A stretch of 64,000 nucleotides of DNA from Chryseobacterium sp. GVT01B (GCF_019970045.1 NZ_JAHXYI010000004.1:62001-126000), one strand, 5' to 3'. Counted from the stretch's first letter, positions 45,347-54,480 are shown. Numbers and translations are program-made. The notes: generated from the sequence alone by a model not told the origin.

Positions 45347-46459
45347 ATGTTTTTAATCATTAATTTTATTATTATATTATTGATTATCAGGATTTTATTT
45401 AGTGGTAAGATTCTGGAAAGTCTTATGAAGTACCGTTGGAAGTTCTTGTTGAGGTTTCAGCATATATTTTTCCTTTTTATCTTCATTTTGATGACTTATT
45501 TCACCGAAAACTACTTCCTGGATTCAACTCAGTTGGTAATAAGCATTATTTTGAATACAATTTTCAATGTAGGAATCTATTATCTGGTATATTATTATCT
45601 TGTTCCCCGGTTTTATTTATCCAATAAATACCCTGAGTTTATCCTTTACGCTTTAATCTGCTTTTTGGTGTCCAGTCTTTTCAGGATTTTGTGGGAGCCG
45701 GCAGTTTTTCAGATGGATTTTAGTGAAAAAGGCTATCACGTTGGGTTTCTGTATAATGTGTACATCTCGCAGGGAATCATCATTCTGGTGGGATCTTTTT
45801 TGGGCATTACCAAAGACAAATTTTTAATAGAACAGGATGTAATCAGTCTTGGAGAAGAGAAAGATCAGCTTTATCTTGATTTGCTGAAGTCTAAACTGAA
45901 TCCTCATTTTTTGCTGAATACGCTTAACAATATCTATGCGAACAGTTTTACACATTCGGAGAAGACATCGGATTCTATTTTGCAGTTGAGCAAACTTCTG
46001 AAGTATATTATTTATGACAGTGGGAAAGAAAAAGTCACGGTTTCTCAGGAATTTTCTTCCTTGAAAGCGCTTGCAGCTTTATATCAGCTTAAATATAATA
46101 ACCAGCTTGATATTGTTATGGATATTGAAGAGCAGGAAGAATTTGATATTGCTGAAATCCCGTCTGCTATCCTTCTTACTTTATTTGAAAATGCCTTAAA
46201 ACACTCAGCAATAGGAGAGGATGCTCATGGTTTTATAAAATTATTCTGTAATATTGAGCGCTCTGAACTGTATTTTGAAATTATAAATTCTGTAGGGAAA
46301 GATAAAATTCATGCAGCTGAATCTGATTATCACGGATTGGGTAATGAAGCAATTATTCATATATTGGATAAATTTTATCCTGATCGGTATGAATTTTATT
46401 CCGGACCGAAAGAAAATGATCAATATAAAATTGCTTTAACAATTACTATCAATGGCTAA
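45347..46459 (+). CDS. LytS/YpdA-type sensor histidine kinase
   Basis: From the ATG at 45347 the product has 370 residues; a TTG 17 codons earlier (45296) also opens the frame. Four hydrophobic segments at the N-terminus (to about residue 170) form a small membrane sensor. The His_kinase domain starts with the phospho-acceptor box LKSKLNPHFLLNTLNNIY (His at about residue 192), and an ATPase region with NALKHSAIG follows. It overlaps the LytTR regulator by eight bases, and together they form a two-component system. It diverges from the DUF2490-CitMHS operon, its likeliest target. Confidence 0.9.
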   Translation: MFLIINFIIILLIIRILFSGKILESLMKYRWKFLLRFQHIFFLFIFILMTYFTENYFLDSTQLVISIILNTIFNVGIYYLVYYYLVPRFYLSNKYPEFILYALICFLVSSLFRILWEPAVFQMDFSEKGYHVGFLYNVYISQGIIILVGSFLGITKDKFLIEQDVISLGEEKDQLYLDLLKSKLNPHFLLNTLNNIYANSFTHSEKTSDSILQLSKLLKYIIYDSGKEKVTVSQEFSSLKALAALYQLKYNNQLDIVMDIEEQEEFDIAEIPSAILLTLFENALKHSAIGEDAHGFIKLFCNIERSELYFEIINSVGKDKIHAAESDYHGLGNEAIIHILDKFYPDRYEFYSGPKENDQYKIALTITING

Positions 46460-47150
46460 CCTGACTATCGTTAATGTAGATGATGAGTATCCAGCATTAC
46501 AGCTTGTAAAACAATACTGCGATCAGCTTGAAGGTGTTGAACTGCTGGCTTCATTTCAGAAACCGGAAGAAGCACTGGCGTTTCTGAAAGCAAACAAAGT
46601 AGATCTGGTTGTTTTCGATATCAATATGCCTGGTATGAATGGAGTAGAGCTTTTGCAGCAACTCTCCGATCCGCCGTTGTGTATTTTCATTACCCTGGAA
46701 ACAAAGTATGCGGTGAAAGCATTTGAGCTGGATGTCGTTCACTATCTTATCAAACCTGTGGATTTTGATACCTTTAAAAAAGCAGTCAATAAAGCAAGGG
46801 ATTTTGTCCAGTTTAAAAGTTCAGCTGGCAGTAAACAACAGGAAGATTTTATTATGTTCAAATCCAATTATGTGATGAACAAGGTTTTTCTGAAAGATAT
46901 TCTCTGGATACAGGGATTTGGGGAATATATCGTACTGATGACGCCATTGAAAAAGTATATGATTCTGGAAAGAATGTCAAATTTTGAAGAGAAATTTCAG
47001 CATTTTGGGTTTATCAGAATTCATAAGTCTTATATCGTATTATCGGACCATATCAATTCTTATAATTCCAGTCATGTTTTCCTGAAAAATGGTGAAGAAC
47101 TTCCATTGGGAAGAACCTATAAAAAGAATTTAAAAGCACATTTAAGTTAA
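46452..47150 (+). CDS. LytTR-family response regulator
   Basis: A 232-residue regulator: receiver domain (residues 1 to about 115) with acidic pocket VNVDDE, phospho-acceptor Asp-56 in VVFDINMPGMNG and conserved Lys in LIKPVDF; and a C-terminal LytTR DNA-binding domain (about 140-232) with FIRIHKSYIV and LPLGRTYKKNL. It overlaps the kinase by eight bases and ends at a strong terminator. LytTR regulators bind direct repeats in promoters. Confidence 0.93.
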   Translation: MANLTIVNVDDEYPALQLVKQYCDQLEGVELLASFQKPEEALAFLKANKVDLVVFDINMPGMNGVELLQQLSDPPLCIFITLETKYAVKAFELDVVHYLIKPVDFDTFKKAVNKARDFVQFKSSAGSKQQEDFIMFKSNYVMNKVFLKDILWIQGFGEYIVLMTPLKKYMILERMSNFEEKFQHFGFIRIHKSYIVLSDHINSYNSSHVFLKNGEELPLGRTYKKNLKAHLS

Positions 47151-47154
47151 AAAA

Positions 47155-47180
47155 ATAAAGCCGGAAATTTCCGGCTTTAT
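47155..47180. terminator. Bidirectional rho-independent terminator
   Basis: A perfect 26-base inverted repeat with no spacer (ATAAAGCCGGAAA 47155-47167 and its complement), flanked by A and T runs. It ends the LytTR gene (+) and the first double-glycine peptide gene (-). The same hairpin core is used again at 47531-47552. Confidence 0.88.
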
Positions 47181-47205
47181 TCAAAATTGTTATCTCATGA
47201 CAGAA

Positions 47206-47340
47206 CTATGGGCAATATTGTCCCGGTCCGATCCAAAGGATACATTGTCCTTTGTAATTGTACTCACAGCAAACGCGTCCTGCTGCTCCGCCATTGATTG
47301 ATTTCTGAGCATCTCTGCTTAATAATTTAGCGTTTTTCAT
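47206..47340 (-). CDS. Double-glycine-leader peptide 1 (bacteriocin-like)
   Basis: A 44-residue frame, too short for usual ORF cut-offs. It reads MKNAKLLSRDAQKSINGG followed by a Cys-rich core ending WIGPGQYCP, with four cysteines (two adjacent, CC). The N-terminal part is a classic double-glycine leader (LSRxxxxxINGG), as cleaved by C39-type peptidase transporters of bacteriocins. It is a near duplicate of the peptide at 47580-47717. Upstream sequence is also shared between the two. No transporter is adjacent. The coding assignment rests on the duplication with conserved codons. Confidence 0.83.
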   Translation of the reverse strand: MKNAKLLSRDAQKSINGGAAGRVCCEYNYKGQCILWIGPGQYCP

Positions 47341-47365
47341 AGTTAGTAATATTTTGATTTATACA

Positions 47366-47407
47366 TCCTGAACATTTAAAGTCAATCAGGATTTTGACAT
47401 TTGGTGT
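47366..47407 (-). promoter_or_regulatory. Conserved upstream block of GG-leader peptide 1
   Basis: A region 26-67 bases upstream of peptide 1 that is nearly identical to 47741-47782 upstream of peptide 2. It contains an inverted repeat TCCTGA...TCAGG(A) (plus 47366-47390) and the shared string TTTGACATTTGGTGT. Duplication together with the gene suggests an operator or promoter. Confidence 0.5.
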
Positions 47408-47530
47408 AAAAGAAGTGGATCAAAGATACTGTTTTTCTATATTATGTGAAATATTTTGTTGCTATTTTTCTTTAATAAAATTTTGATTATCAATTATTAA
47501 TGAGTTTTAATATTGAGGATATAAAAAGAG

Positions 47531-47557
47531 AAAGCCGGAACTATCCGGCTTTATTCA
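47531..47557 (-). terminator. Rho-independent terminator of GG-leader peptide 2
   Basis: A 9-bp stem (AAAGCCGGA 47531-47539 with 47544-47552), four-base loop, with A/T runs on both sides. Its stem is the same as the 47155-47180 hairpin, so the terminator was duplicated with the gene. Confidence 0.78.
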
Positions 47558-47579
47558 AAATTGTTATCAGGTAATAGAA

Positions 47580-47717
47580 CTAAGGACAGTTTTGTCCCGG
47601 TCCTATCCATAAAGTACATTTTCCGTTATCGTCGCGTTCGCAGCATACAAGTCTGGCAGCAATTCCGCCATTGATGGTTTTCTGAGCATCTCTGCTTAGT
47701 AATTTGGCATTTTTCAT
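47580..47717 (-). CDS. Double-glycine-leader peptide 2 (bacteriocin-like)
   Basis: A 45-residue frame reading MKNAKLLSRDAQKTINGG, then a core with CC, a single Cys and the end WIGPGQNCP. The leader is identical to that of peptide 1 at 17 of 18 positions, and the four Cys and the WIGPGQ end are kept, while the rest of the core differs (ARLVCCERDDNGKC versus GRVCCEYNYKGQC). Conserved leader with varied core is the pattern of exported RiPP- or microcin-like peptides. It lies 240 bases upstream of peptide 1. Confidence 0.83.
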   Translation of the reverse strand: MKNAKLLSRDAQKTINGGIAARLVCCERDDNGKCTLWIGPGQNCP

Positions 47718-47740
47718 AAGTAATATTTTGTTTTTTTTAA

Positions 47741-47782
47741 TCCTGAGCATTTATTGTCAATCAGGTTTTTGACATTTGGTGT
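47741..47782 (-). promoter_or_regulatory. Conserved upstream block of GG-leader peptide 2
   Basis: Matches the block in front of peptide 1: the inverted repeat TCCTGA...TCAGG (plus 47741-47765) and TTTTTGACATTTGGTGT. Position relative to the start codon is the same as for peptide 1. Confidence 0.5.
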
Positions 47783-47922
47783 TTATCGTAATTCAAATAT
47801 AAAACTTTTTAAGTCAGGTTGTTATATTTTTTTTGTAGACGAAAATAAGGTGTTGATATCTGATGGTAGTCCAATTGATAAATGAACTCTGAACGAACAG
47901 GTTAGGTTTTAAGCAAAAAAAA

Positions 47923-47977
47923 TACTTCATATTAAAAAGGTCATAAGAATTATTCTTTCCCTAGTTAATATGAAGTA
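47923..47977. repeat. 13-bp perfect inverted repeat with 29-bp spacer
   Basis: TACTTCATATTAA (47923-47935) and its exact complement at 47965-47977. It lies 37 bases downstream of the M1 peptidase stop, so it could be its terminator stem, though the spacer is long and no T run follows. The rest of the gap 47783-48013 is AT-rich, without recognised features. Confidence 0.5.
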
Positions 47978-48013
47978 GTGCTCTATTTGTTAAAAGTGAC
48001 AACTTTTTGGTTT

Positions 48014-50401
48014 TTAACTCTTCCCTGCGGCCTGCATTGGATTAACCTTTCCGGTTGAGCCTCCTCTTACAGATCCTCCTTCCTGTTTTTGTTTAAAGAG
48101 TTGGAATTTTGAAGTTTCAGTCCCTGATCCGGTGCTGCTCCAGAAATTATTGTTGGTATCAATATCAGCAGTTTCTCTCATGGGATCAAGCTGAATAGAT
48201 TTTACTTTCTTATCAAAATAATAGGTCTTGGAAACCTTTTGCTCATTCAGTCTCCAGATCTGTGCAGCAGATTTATCGTACAATTTTGAACCATCTTCAA
48301 ATGTGAATTCAAGGATGATCGGCATTACGAGTCCGCCTTTGTTTACAAAATCGATCTGATATCCTGTAATATTTTTGAATTTCTCTTTATCCTTAGCATC
48401 TAAAGGAAGGCTAGCCTCAGTTTTGATAGTGTATTCCTTATTATTATCTACCTTTTCCTGGCCTCTGTCATATTTATAATAGAAATCCTGAGCAGCTTTG
48501 TCAGTATCAACATAGAATTTAATATTCTTGTCTTCTCTGTTTCTGATTTTTGAAAGATCTTCAAAACTGTTTACCAATGGTTTTTCAACCTGATATTTCA
48601 CTTCAGCAGCAGCTTTAGGATCGGTATCCAGGTTGGGAACGGCTACCGTTACCTTATCAATCGCAATATCTACAGGATCTGTACCGTAGAACCAGCCTCT
48701 CCAGAACCAATCAAGATCCTCCCCGCTGGCATCTTCCATAGTACGGAATAAATCTGCAGGTTCAGGATGTTTGAAAGCCCATCTTTTAGCATAGGTTTTA
48801 AAAGCTTTGTCAAAAAGTTCTCTTCCCATGATCGTTTCACGAAGAATATTCAATCCCGTTGCAGGTTTTGAATACGCATTCGGACCATATTGAACAATAT
48901 TTTCAGAATTGCTCATGATAGGCTCCAGCTGATCTTTCGGTAGTTTCATATAATCTACGATCGTCCATGCCGGTCCTCTTTTAGAAGGGAATTTATTATC
49001 CCATTTTTCTTCTGTAAGATATTCTGTAAATGTATTCAGACCTTCATCCATCCATGCCCATTGTCTTTCATCAGAATTGATGATCATCGGGAAGAAGTTG
49101 TGTCCAACTTCATGAATAATTACTCCAAGCATTCCGTTTTTGGTTCCTTCAGAATACGTTCCGTCTTTTTCAGTTCTTCCGAAATTGAAACAGATCATCG
49201 GATATTCCATTCCGTTGGCCGCTTCTACAGATTGTGCTACAGGATATGGATAAGGAATGGTGAATTCTGAATAAGTTTTAATGGTATGTGCAACCGCTTT
49301 TGTGGAAAACTTTCTGTAAAGACCATAAGATTCTTTTGGATAGAAACTCATTGCCATTACTTTATTATTGTTTTCAGGAATCGTTACACGCATTCCGTCC
49401 CATACAAACTTTCTTGAAGAAGTCCATGCAAAATCACGAACATCTTTGGCTTCAAAAACCCATGTTTTTCTTTGTTTTGAATGATTTTTCTCTGCTTTTT
49501 TAGCTTCATCCAACGTTACAATTTCAATAGGTTCAGAGGCATTTTCAGCTTTTCTGTATCTTGACAGCTGATCAGAGGTTAATACCTGATCGTAATTTTT
49601 ACATTCACCTGTTCCGCCTACAATATGATCGGAAGGAACATTCACTGAAACTTTAAAGTCTCCGAAAACCAAAGCAAATTCTCCTCTTCCGGTAAACTGA
49701 TGGTTCTGCCAGCCCTGAAAGTCACTGTATACACACATTCTTGGATACCATTGGGTTATCGTATACAGATCGTTCCCGTCTTCAGGGAAATTCTCATAAC
49801 CGCCACGGCCTCCCATCTTCATTCTGTTGGAGATATTGTAATTCCAGTCTACTTTGAAAACGAATTTTTCACCCTTTTTCAAAACCTTAGGAAGGTCAAT
49901 ACGCATCATGGTTTTGTTGACCGTGTACTTCAAAGCATTACCTGAAGCATCTGTTACTTTTTCAAGACTTACTCCATAACCATTATCCTTAACAGGAAGT
50001 TCTGTTACTTTAAGCTGCTGATCAGTCGTTGAAGGGCGAAGAACAGATGAAGTATCATACCCGGCATTCCTGATGTTTGAGTGCTCGTTTTCATCAAGCT
50101 GCAGCCAGATATAATCCAGATCATCCGGAGAATTGTTGTAGTATGTTACCGTTTCTGAACCTTTCAGATTTCTTTTATCCTCATCCAGATAAGCGGAAAT
50201 GTTATAGTCGGCTCTGTTTTGCCAGTATCCGTGTCCCGGAGCTCCTGAAGCTGTTCTGTAAATGTTGGGTGTTGGTAGAATTGTTCCCAGCTGCTCAAAC
50301 TTGTTACCGTGGTTGCTGCCCGGGTTATTCTGAATATTTTGTGCGGTGAAACCTGTATATGCAAATACAGAAAGTGAAAGTATAACAACTTTTAGTTTCA
50401 T
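48014..50401 (-). CDS. M1 family metallopeptidase
   Basis: A 795-residue secreted aminopeptidase-like protein with a signal peptide (MKLKVVILSLSVFAYTGFTAQ). The gluzincin site is VIIHEVGHNFFPMIINSDERQWAWMDEGLNTFTEYL (residues about 434-468): HExxH with the downstream Glu, and the exopeptidase-type motif NGMEYPM replaces GAMEN. M1 enzymes remove N-terminal residues in a zinc-dependent way. A Gly/Ser-rich C-terminal tail follows. It sits next to HupE/UreJ-like and DUF6702 genes, a grouping often seen in Flavobacteriia. Confidence 0.93.
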   Translation of the reverse strand: MKLKVVILSLSVFAYTGFTAQNIQNNPGSNHGNKFEQLGTILPTPNIYRTASGAPGHGYWQNRADYNISAYLDEDKRNLKGSETVTYYNNSPDDLDYIWLQLDENEHSNIRNAGYDTSSVLRPSTTDQQLKVTELPVKDNGYGVSLEKVTDASGNALKYTVNKTMMRIDLPKVLKKGEKFVFKVDWNYNISNRMKMGGRGGYENFPEDGNDLYTITQWYPRMCVYSDFQGWQNHQFTGRGEFALVFGDFKVSVNVPSDHIVGGTGECKNYDQVLTSDQLSRYRKAENASEPIEIVTLDEAKKAEKNHSKQRKTWVFEAKDVRDFAWTSSRKFVWDGMRVTIPENNNKVMAMSFYPKESYGLYRKFSTKAVAHTIKTYSEFTIPYPYPVAQSVEAANGMEYPMICFNFGRTEKDGTYSEGTKNGMLGVIIHEVGHNFFPMIINSDERQWAWMDEGLNTFTEYLTEEKWDNKFPSKRGPAWTIVDYMKLPKDQLEPIMSNSENIVQYGPNAYSKPATGLNILRETIMGRELFDKAFKTYAKRWAFKHPEPADLFRTMEDASGEDLDWFWRGWFYGTDPVDIAIDKVTVAVPNLDTDPKAAAEVKYQVEKPLVNSFEDLSKIRNREDKNIKFYVDTDKAAQDFYYKYDRGQEKVDNNKEYTIKTEASLPLDAKDKEKFKNITGYQIDFVNKGGLVMPIILEFTFEDGSKLYDKSAAQIWRLNEQKVSKTYYFDKKVKSIQLDPMRETADIDTNNNFWSSTGSGTETSKFQLFKQKQEGGSVRGGSTGKVNPMQAAGKS

Positions 50402-50468
50402 AACCGAAATGATTTATTAATGATCAAAGATAGTAATAAGCTCTTGAAATAATGAAAATATTTAACTT

Positions 50469-51047
50469 TTAAAAAGGAATTCTTTCCAAAGTCATTTTTA
50501 AGGATAAAGCAAATACCCCGGAAGAAACAAAGAGAATCCAGTCTTTTTTATTCACTTTGAAAAGATTGAGTGAAATAAACAGAATGATTAAGATTGCAGC
50601 AACAATTACAATTTGTCCCAGTTCCAAACCAATATTGAATCCCAGCAGAGGTAAAGCAATACTTTGACTTTTTGCAATCATAACCCTTGCGGTATTGGCG
50701 AATCCCATCCCATGTACCAGACCAAAGATCAATGCAAGATAATAATTGGCCCGCATCAAGGTCTGCTTTTGATTTTTCATAATAATATTATCCTGTGATG
50801 TCAGTACAATCGTTAAGGGAATTAAAAACTCAACCCAGTCAGACGGAACTCTGAAAACATCCAGAATACTTAAAGCCAATGTAATGGAATGCCCGATTGT
50901 AAATGCGGTAACAAGAATCAGAATTTTTTTCCAGTCACTGTAAGAATAAACAGCAATCAATGCCAGAACAAATAACTGATGATCTAAGGCATCCAAAGAA
51001 ATAATATGCTCCCACCCAAGGTTTAAATAAAAAAGAAAATCCTGCAT
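50469..51047 (-). CDS. HupE/UreJ family membrane protein
   Basis: A 192-residue protein with about six transmembrane helices. The N-terminal WEHIISLDALDHQLFVLAL contains the His/Asp pattern of HupE/UreJ proteins, and IFGLVHGMGFANTARVM carries the conserved HGxGF motif. Family members are nickel/cobalt permease-like membrane proteins of poorly known role. It is upstream of the M1 peptidase with 67 bases between, same strand. Confidence 0.88.
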   Translation of the reverse strand: MQDFLFYLNLGWEHIISLDALDHQLFVLALIAVYSYSDWKKILILVTAFTIGHSITLALSILDVFRVPSDWVEFLIPLTIVLTSQDNIIMKNQKQTLMRANYYLALIFGLVHGMGFANTARVMIAKSQSIALPLLGFNIGLELGQIVIVAAILIILFISLNLFKVNKKDWILFVSSGVFALSLKMTLERIPF

Positions 51048-51198
51048 TTTGGTTAAAAAATTTTATATTTTAAATATTTTGTTAAAATGTTGTTAATTTT
51101 ATTATTTGATTTAATTTTTACGCTTGTTGTTTGTTAATTATTAATAGTATTTATGTTTTAAATAAATATTGTATAATTGTATTGCTTAAAAATGAAAT

Positions 51199-54100
51199 AT
51201 GGATATTAAAAAATTATTTTTTACAAAAGTAAACATTTCACACGGAGGAGCGAAGCTTCTGAGAAATGCGACAGCAGCCTTTTTGGGATTATATTCCTAT
51301 GCTTTTTACGGGCAGGTACAGAAACTGGACTCCCGATTTGACGTTTTATTGAAAAATAAAGAGAGTATTGCCAATGGAAGAGCGGTCAAAGAACTGGAAC
51401 GTCCGGACATGAAACTTGATCAGCATTTGGTGGTGACTTCAAAAGGGGCGCAAACAATGTATTCCTGTATTATTTATACCCAAGAACCCGAAAAACTGAA
51501 AGCAGAAGGTTTTATTATTCAGAGCCAGCTGCCGGCTTTTTCCACAGCTTTGGTTACCATTGAAGATATTGAAAAACTTGTGCAGCTTCCGTATGTAACA
51601 TCTGTAATGGGGCCGGCATTTGATGAGCTTCATAATGATGTAAGCAGAGCTCAGTCCGGAGCAAGCCTTTTGCAGGATGGGGTTTTCAATAATACAGCTT
51701 ATAACGGTACCGGTGTTCTGGTAGGAATTTATGACAGTGGAATAGACTGGAAACATCCAGATTTCAGAAAAGCTAGTGACCAGACAAAGAGCAGAATTGT
51801 TTCTATCTGGGATCAGACCTTAACTGCACAGGCTGGAGAAACTACTCCAACAGGATTTTCAACAGGTGTAGAATATACAAGAGCACAAATTGAAGATGAA
51901 TTGGATGGAACACCTGTAGGATTCGTTCGTGAAAATGATACAAACGGACATGGAACCCATGTTTCAGGTACAGCTGCGGGAAATGGTGCCGCTTTTACAG
52001 ATAAAAGACATAAAGGATTTTCATCTGATGCAGATATTGTATTCGTAAAAGGAGGAAATGGCTCTTTTCCAACAACAAATACCATTAATGCTTTAACCTA
52101 TTTCAAGAATGTAGCAACAGCGCTTAATAAACCTATCGTTGTCAATATGAGTATTGGCGGACAGGGAACTGCTCACGACGGAACATCCAGTCATGAAGTG
52201 GCTGTTAATAATTTTACAACGTCTGGACCGGGTAGAGTAGTCGTTATTTCTGCCGGAAATGATTACGGGGCTAACCTTCACAGAAAAGTGGATATCGGAG
52301 CTGGTGCAGCACAGACGTATAATTTTACAGTAGCAAGCAATACTTCCGCTACTTCCGTATTTTCATTCATTATGTATGCCAATGATAATACTGCTGTTAC
52401 AGCAAAACTGACGACTCCTGATGGACAGCAATATACACAGAATATAAGTACGAATACGGCTCATACTATATTGGGGGGAGGTCTTACAGCAACGATGTAT
52501 AACTATTGGGGAAATGATAACAATAAGAGATACGTACAATTAATAGTAACCAGAACCTCAGGAACTACCAATGTTCAGGGAAATTATACATTAGAAATCA
52601 CCAATAATGGTGCGCAGCAAATAACAACCCACGGCTGGCTGTATAGTCAGGGCGTGCAAACTACCTTACAAAACGGGGATAATGAATATATTGTGGGAAG
52701 TCCGGGAAATGCTTCCAATGCTATAACAGTAGCTTCATATATGGGAAGGGCCAGTTGGTATAGTGGCGCAAGTGGTTATTTTACCCTTACTCCACAGGAA
52801 TCCATCTCTTCATTCAGTGCACAGGGCCCAAGAGTAGATGGTGTTCAAAAACCTGAAATTGCAGGTTCAGGGCAGAATGTCATTTCATCCAGATCAGGTG
52901 ATTCTGCTCCAGGAGCAACAGATATTATTGCAGGAACCAATTATTATGTGAAAAACCAGGGAACAAGTATGTCTTCACCTGGTGTAGCAGGAGCTGTAGG
53001 ATTATTATTGCAGGCCAATCCGGCATTGACAGCAGCTCAGGTAAAAGCACGCCTTACTTCTAATGCAAGAATGGATGGAGCAACCGGAACTGTGCCCAAC
53101 ATGAGATGGGGATATGGTAAACTGGATATTTACAAGGCGGTTACCGATGAATTAGGATGTGTAAAATCTAATTTTGAGACTGTAGGGTACGATGAACCTT
53201 ATATTATTGCCAATACAGAATCAAATTATTATTTTGATAATATAGCTCTTGCTGTAAGATATACACCAACCCTTACAGGAAAATTGGGAGGATTTTCATT
53301 ATTAACAGGAACTTCACTCCCTTCAGATATTCCGGTAGATATTCAAATCAGAAAAGTGGACGCCAATGGAAATCCCGGAGATATCATAGCCACTAAAACC
53401 ATTACTTCATGGCTTAATAATATGCAGAGATTTACCTGGAATTATGTGAATCTTTCCGATCTGAATGTACAGATGGTAACCGGAAAAGAATTTTATATTG
53501 TAGTCAATGGTTTAGGAGGAAGAATTGCCATGAAAGCAGAGAATGCAGTGGTCAATAACAGATCCAAGACGTCTACAGATGGAACAACATGGACTTCGAG
53601 AACATTCGATCTCAAAATGAGAGCCGTGGTGTATGAAAATGTTGCAGAAGTGAAGAATTTAGCAACAACTAATCAAACGAAAGCAAGTACAGTAGCCAAT
53701 GGGTATAACTATTTTACCAACGCATGCCAACTTATTTCAAGAGTTGAAAAACAAACTGCAAGTACGGTAACAGGAAATACAACATCAAAGGTATGGGTGG
53801 ATAACGTACAGCCTAACTACGTTGCAAGAAGATATGAAATAAATCCGGACACGAATGCAGCCACAGCGACAGGAAAAGTAACTTTATACTTTAAACAGAG
53901 TGATTTTGATGCTTATAATCTGACCAATGGTGTCAAGCTTCCTACTTCACCTACTGATGTTGCTAATAAAGCGAATCTTCTTATTGAAAAATATACAGGA
54001 ACAAGTACTACAGGTACAATAGCTTCTTTTGGGGGAGCTGCTACAATTATTACACCTGATATTGCAGATATTATCTGGAATGATACCTACCAATACTGGG

Positions 54101-54417
54101 AAGTGAGTTTCCAGACGACAGGTTTTGGCGGATATTTTGTGAAAACAGGAACAACATTAGGAACAGTAGATGTTAAAATAAATTCAGAAGTGAATATCAC
54201 TCCGAACCCTGCGAAAGATTTTGTGAATGTAGCATTAGGAAAACATTCCAAAGCGGCAGTAACCATTTATGATGCTTCAGGAAAATTAATAAAAACCGTA
54301 AATGTGGATACAGATTCCGGTAAAATTGATGTTTCGGAATTGGTAAGAGGAACTTATCTGTTCACCCTTGTACTGGAAGATAGTACAAAAATAACGAAGA
54401 AAGTAATTAAACAGTAA
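51199..54417 (+). CDS. T9SS-exported S8 serine peptidase (subtilase)
   Basis: A 1072-residue secreted protease. A signal-like N-terminal region (about residues 1-42) is followed by an inhibitor-like segment, then the subtilisin triad: Asp in VGIYDSGIDWKHPD (about 179), His in NGHGTHVSGTAAG (about 253) and Ser in QGTSMSSPGVAGAVG (about 592). A large insertion, beta-rich domains (about 650-1000), and a C-terminal T9SS type A sorting domain (ITPNPAKDFVNV ... LVRGTYLFTL ... KKVIKQ) complete it. Probably exported and surface-released. It ends at a terminator. Confidence 0.94.
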   Translation: MDIKKLFFTKVNISHGGAKLLRNATAAFLGLYSYAFYGQVQKLDSRFDVLLKNKESIANGRAVKELERPDMKLDQHLVVTSKGAQTMYSCIIYTQEPEKLKAEGFIIQSQLPAFSTALVTIEDIEKLVQLPYVTSVMGPAFDELHNDVSRAQSGASLLQDGVFNNTAYNGTGVLVGIYDSGIDWKHPDFRKASDQTKSRIVSIWDQTLTAQAGETTPTGFSTGVEYTRAQIEDELDGTPVGFVRENDTNGHGTHVSGTAAGNGAAFTDKRHKGFSSDADIVFVKGGNGSFPTTNTINALTYFKNVATALNKPIVVNMSIGGQGTAHDGTSSHEVAVNNFTTSGPGRVVVISAGNDYGANLHRKVDIGAGAAQTYNFTVASNTSATSVFSFIMYANDNTAVTAKLTTPDGQQYTQNISTNTAHTILGGGLTATMYNYWGNDNNKRYVQLIVTRTSGTTNVQGNYTLEITNNGAQQITTHGWLYSQGVQTTLQNGDNEYIVGSPGNASNAITVASYMGRASWYSGASGYFTLTPQESISSFSAQGPRVDGVQKPEIAGSGQNVISSRSGDSAPGATDIIAGTNYYVKNQGTSMSSPGVAGAVGLLLQANPALTAAQVKARLTSNARMDGATGTVPNMRWGYGKLDIYKAVTDELGCVKSNFETVGYDEPYIIANTESNYYFDNIALAVRYTPTLTGKLGGFSLLTGTSLPSDIPVDIQIRKVDANGNPGDIIATKTITSWLNNMQRFTWNYVNLSDLNVQMVTGKEFYIVVNGLGGRIAMKAENAVVNNRSKTSTDGTTWTSRTFDLKMRAVVYENVAEVKNLATTNQTKASTVANGYNYFTNACQLISRVEKQTASTVTGNTTSKVWVDNVQPNYVARRYEINPDTNAATATGKVTLYFKQSDFDAYNLTNGVKLPTSPTDVANKANLLIEKYTGTSTTGTIASFGGAATIITPDIADIIWNDTYQYWEVSFQTTGFGGYFVKTGTTLGTVDVKINSEVNITPNPAKDFVNVALGKHSKAAVTIYDASGKLIKTVNVDTDSGKIDVSELVRGTYLFTLVLEDSTKITKKVIKQ

Positions 54418-54443
54418 ATCTTCAACAATCAATTATAATCAGA

Positions 54444-54474
54444 AGCAGCGGTTTTATAACTGCTGCTTTTTTTA
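54444..54474 (+). terminator. Rho-independent terminator of the subtilase gene
   Basis: A 10-bp stem (AGCAGC...AAC side 54444-54453 with 54458-54467, one G-U pair) and a run of T (54467-54473). Confidence 0.82.
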
Positions 54475-54480
54475 TATTTG
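54473..54480 (+). promoter_or_regulatory. Putative -7 promoter element (TATATTTG) of the DUF6702 gene
   Basis: TATATTTG matches TAnnTTTG, directly after the T run of the preceding terminator and 17 bases before the ATG at 54498. Confidence 0.4.
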
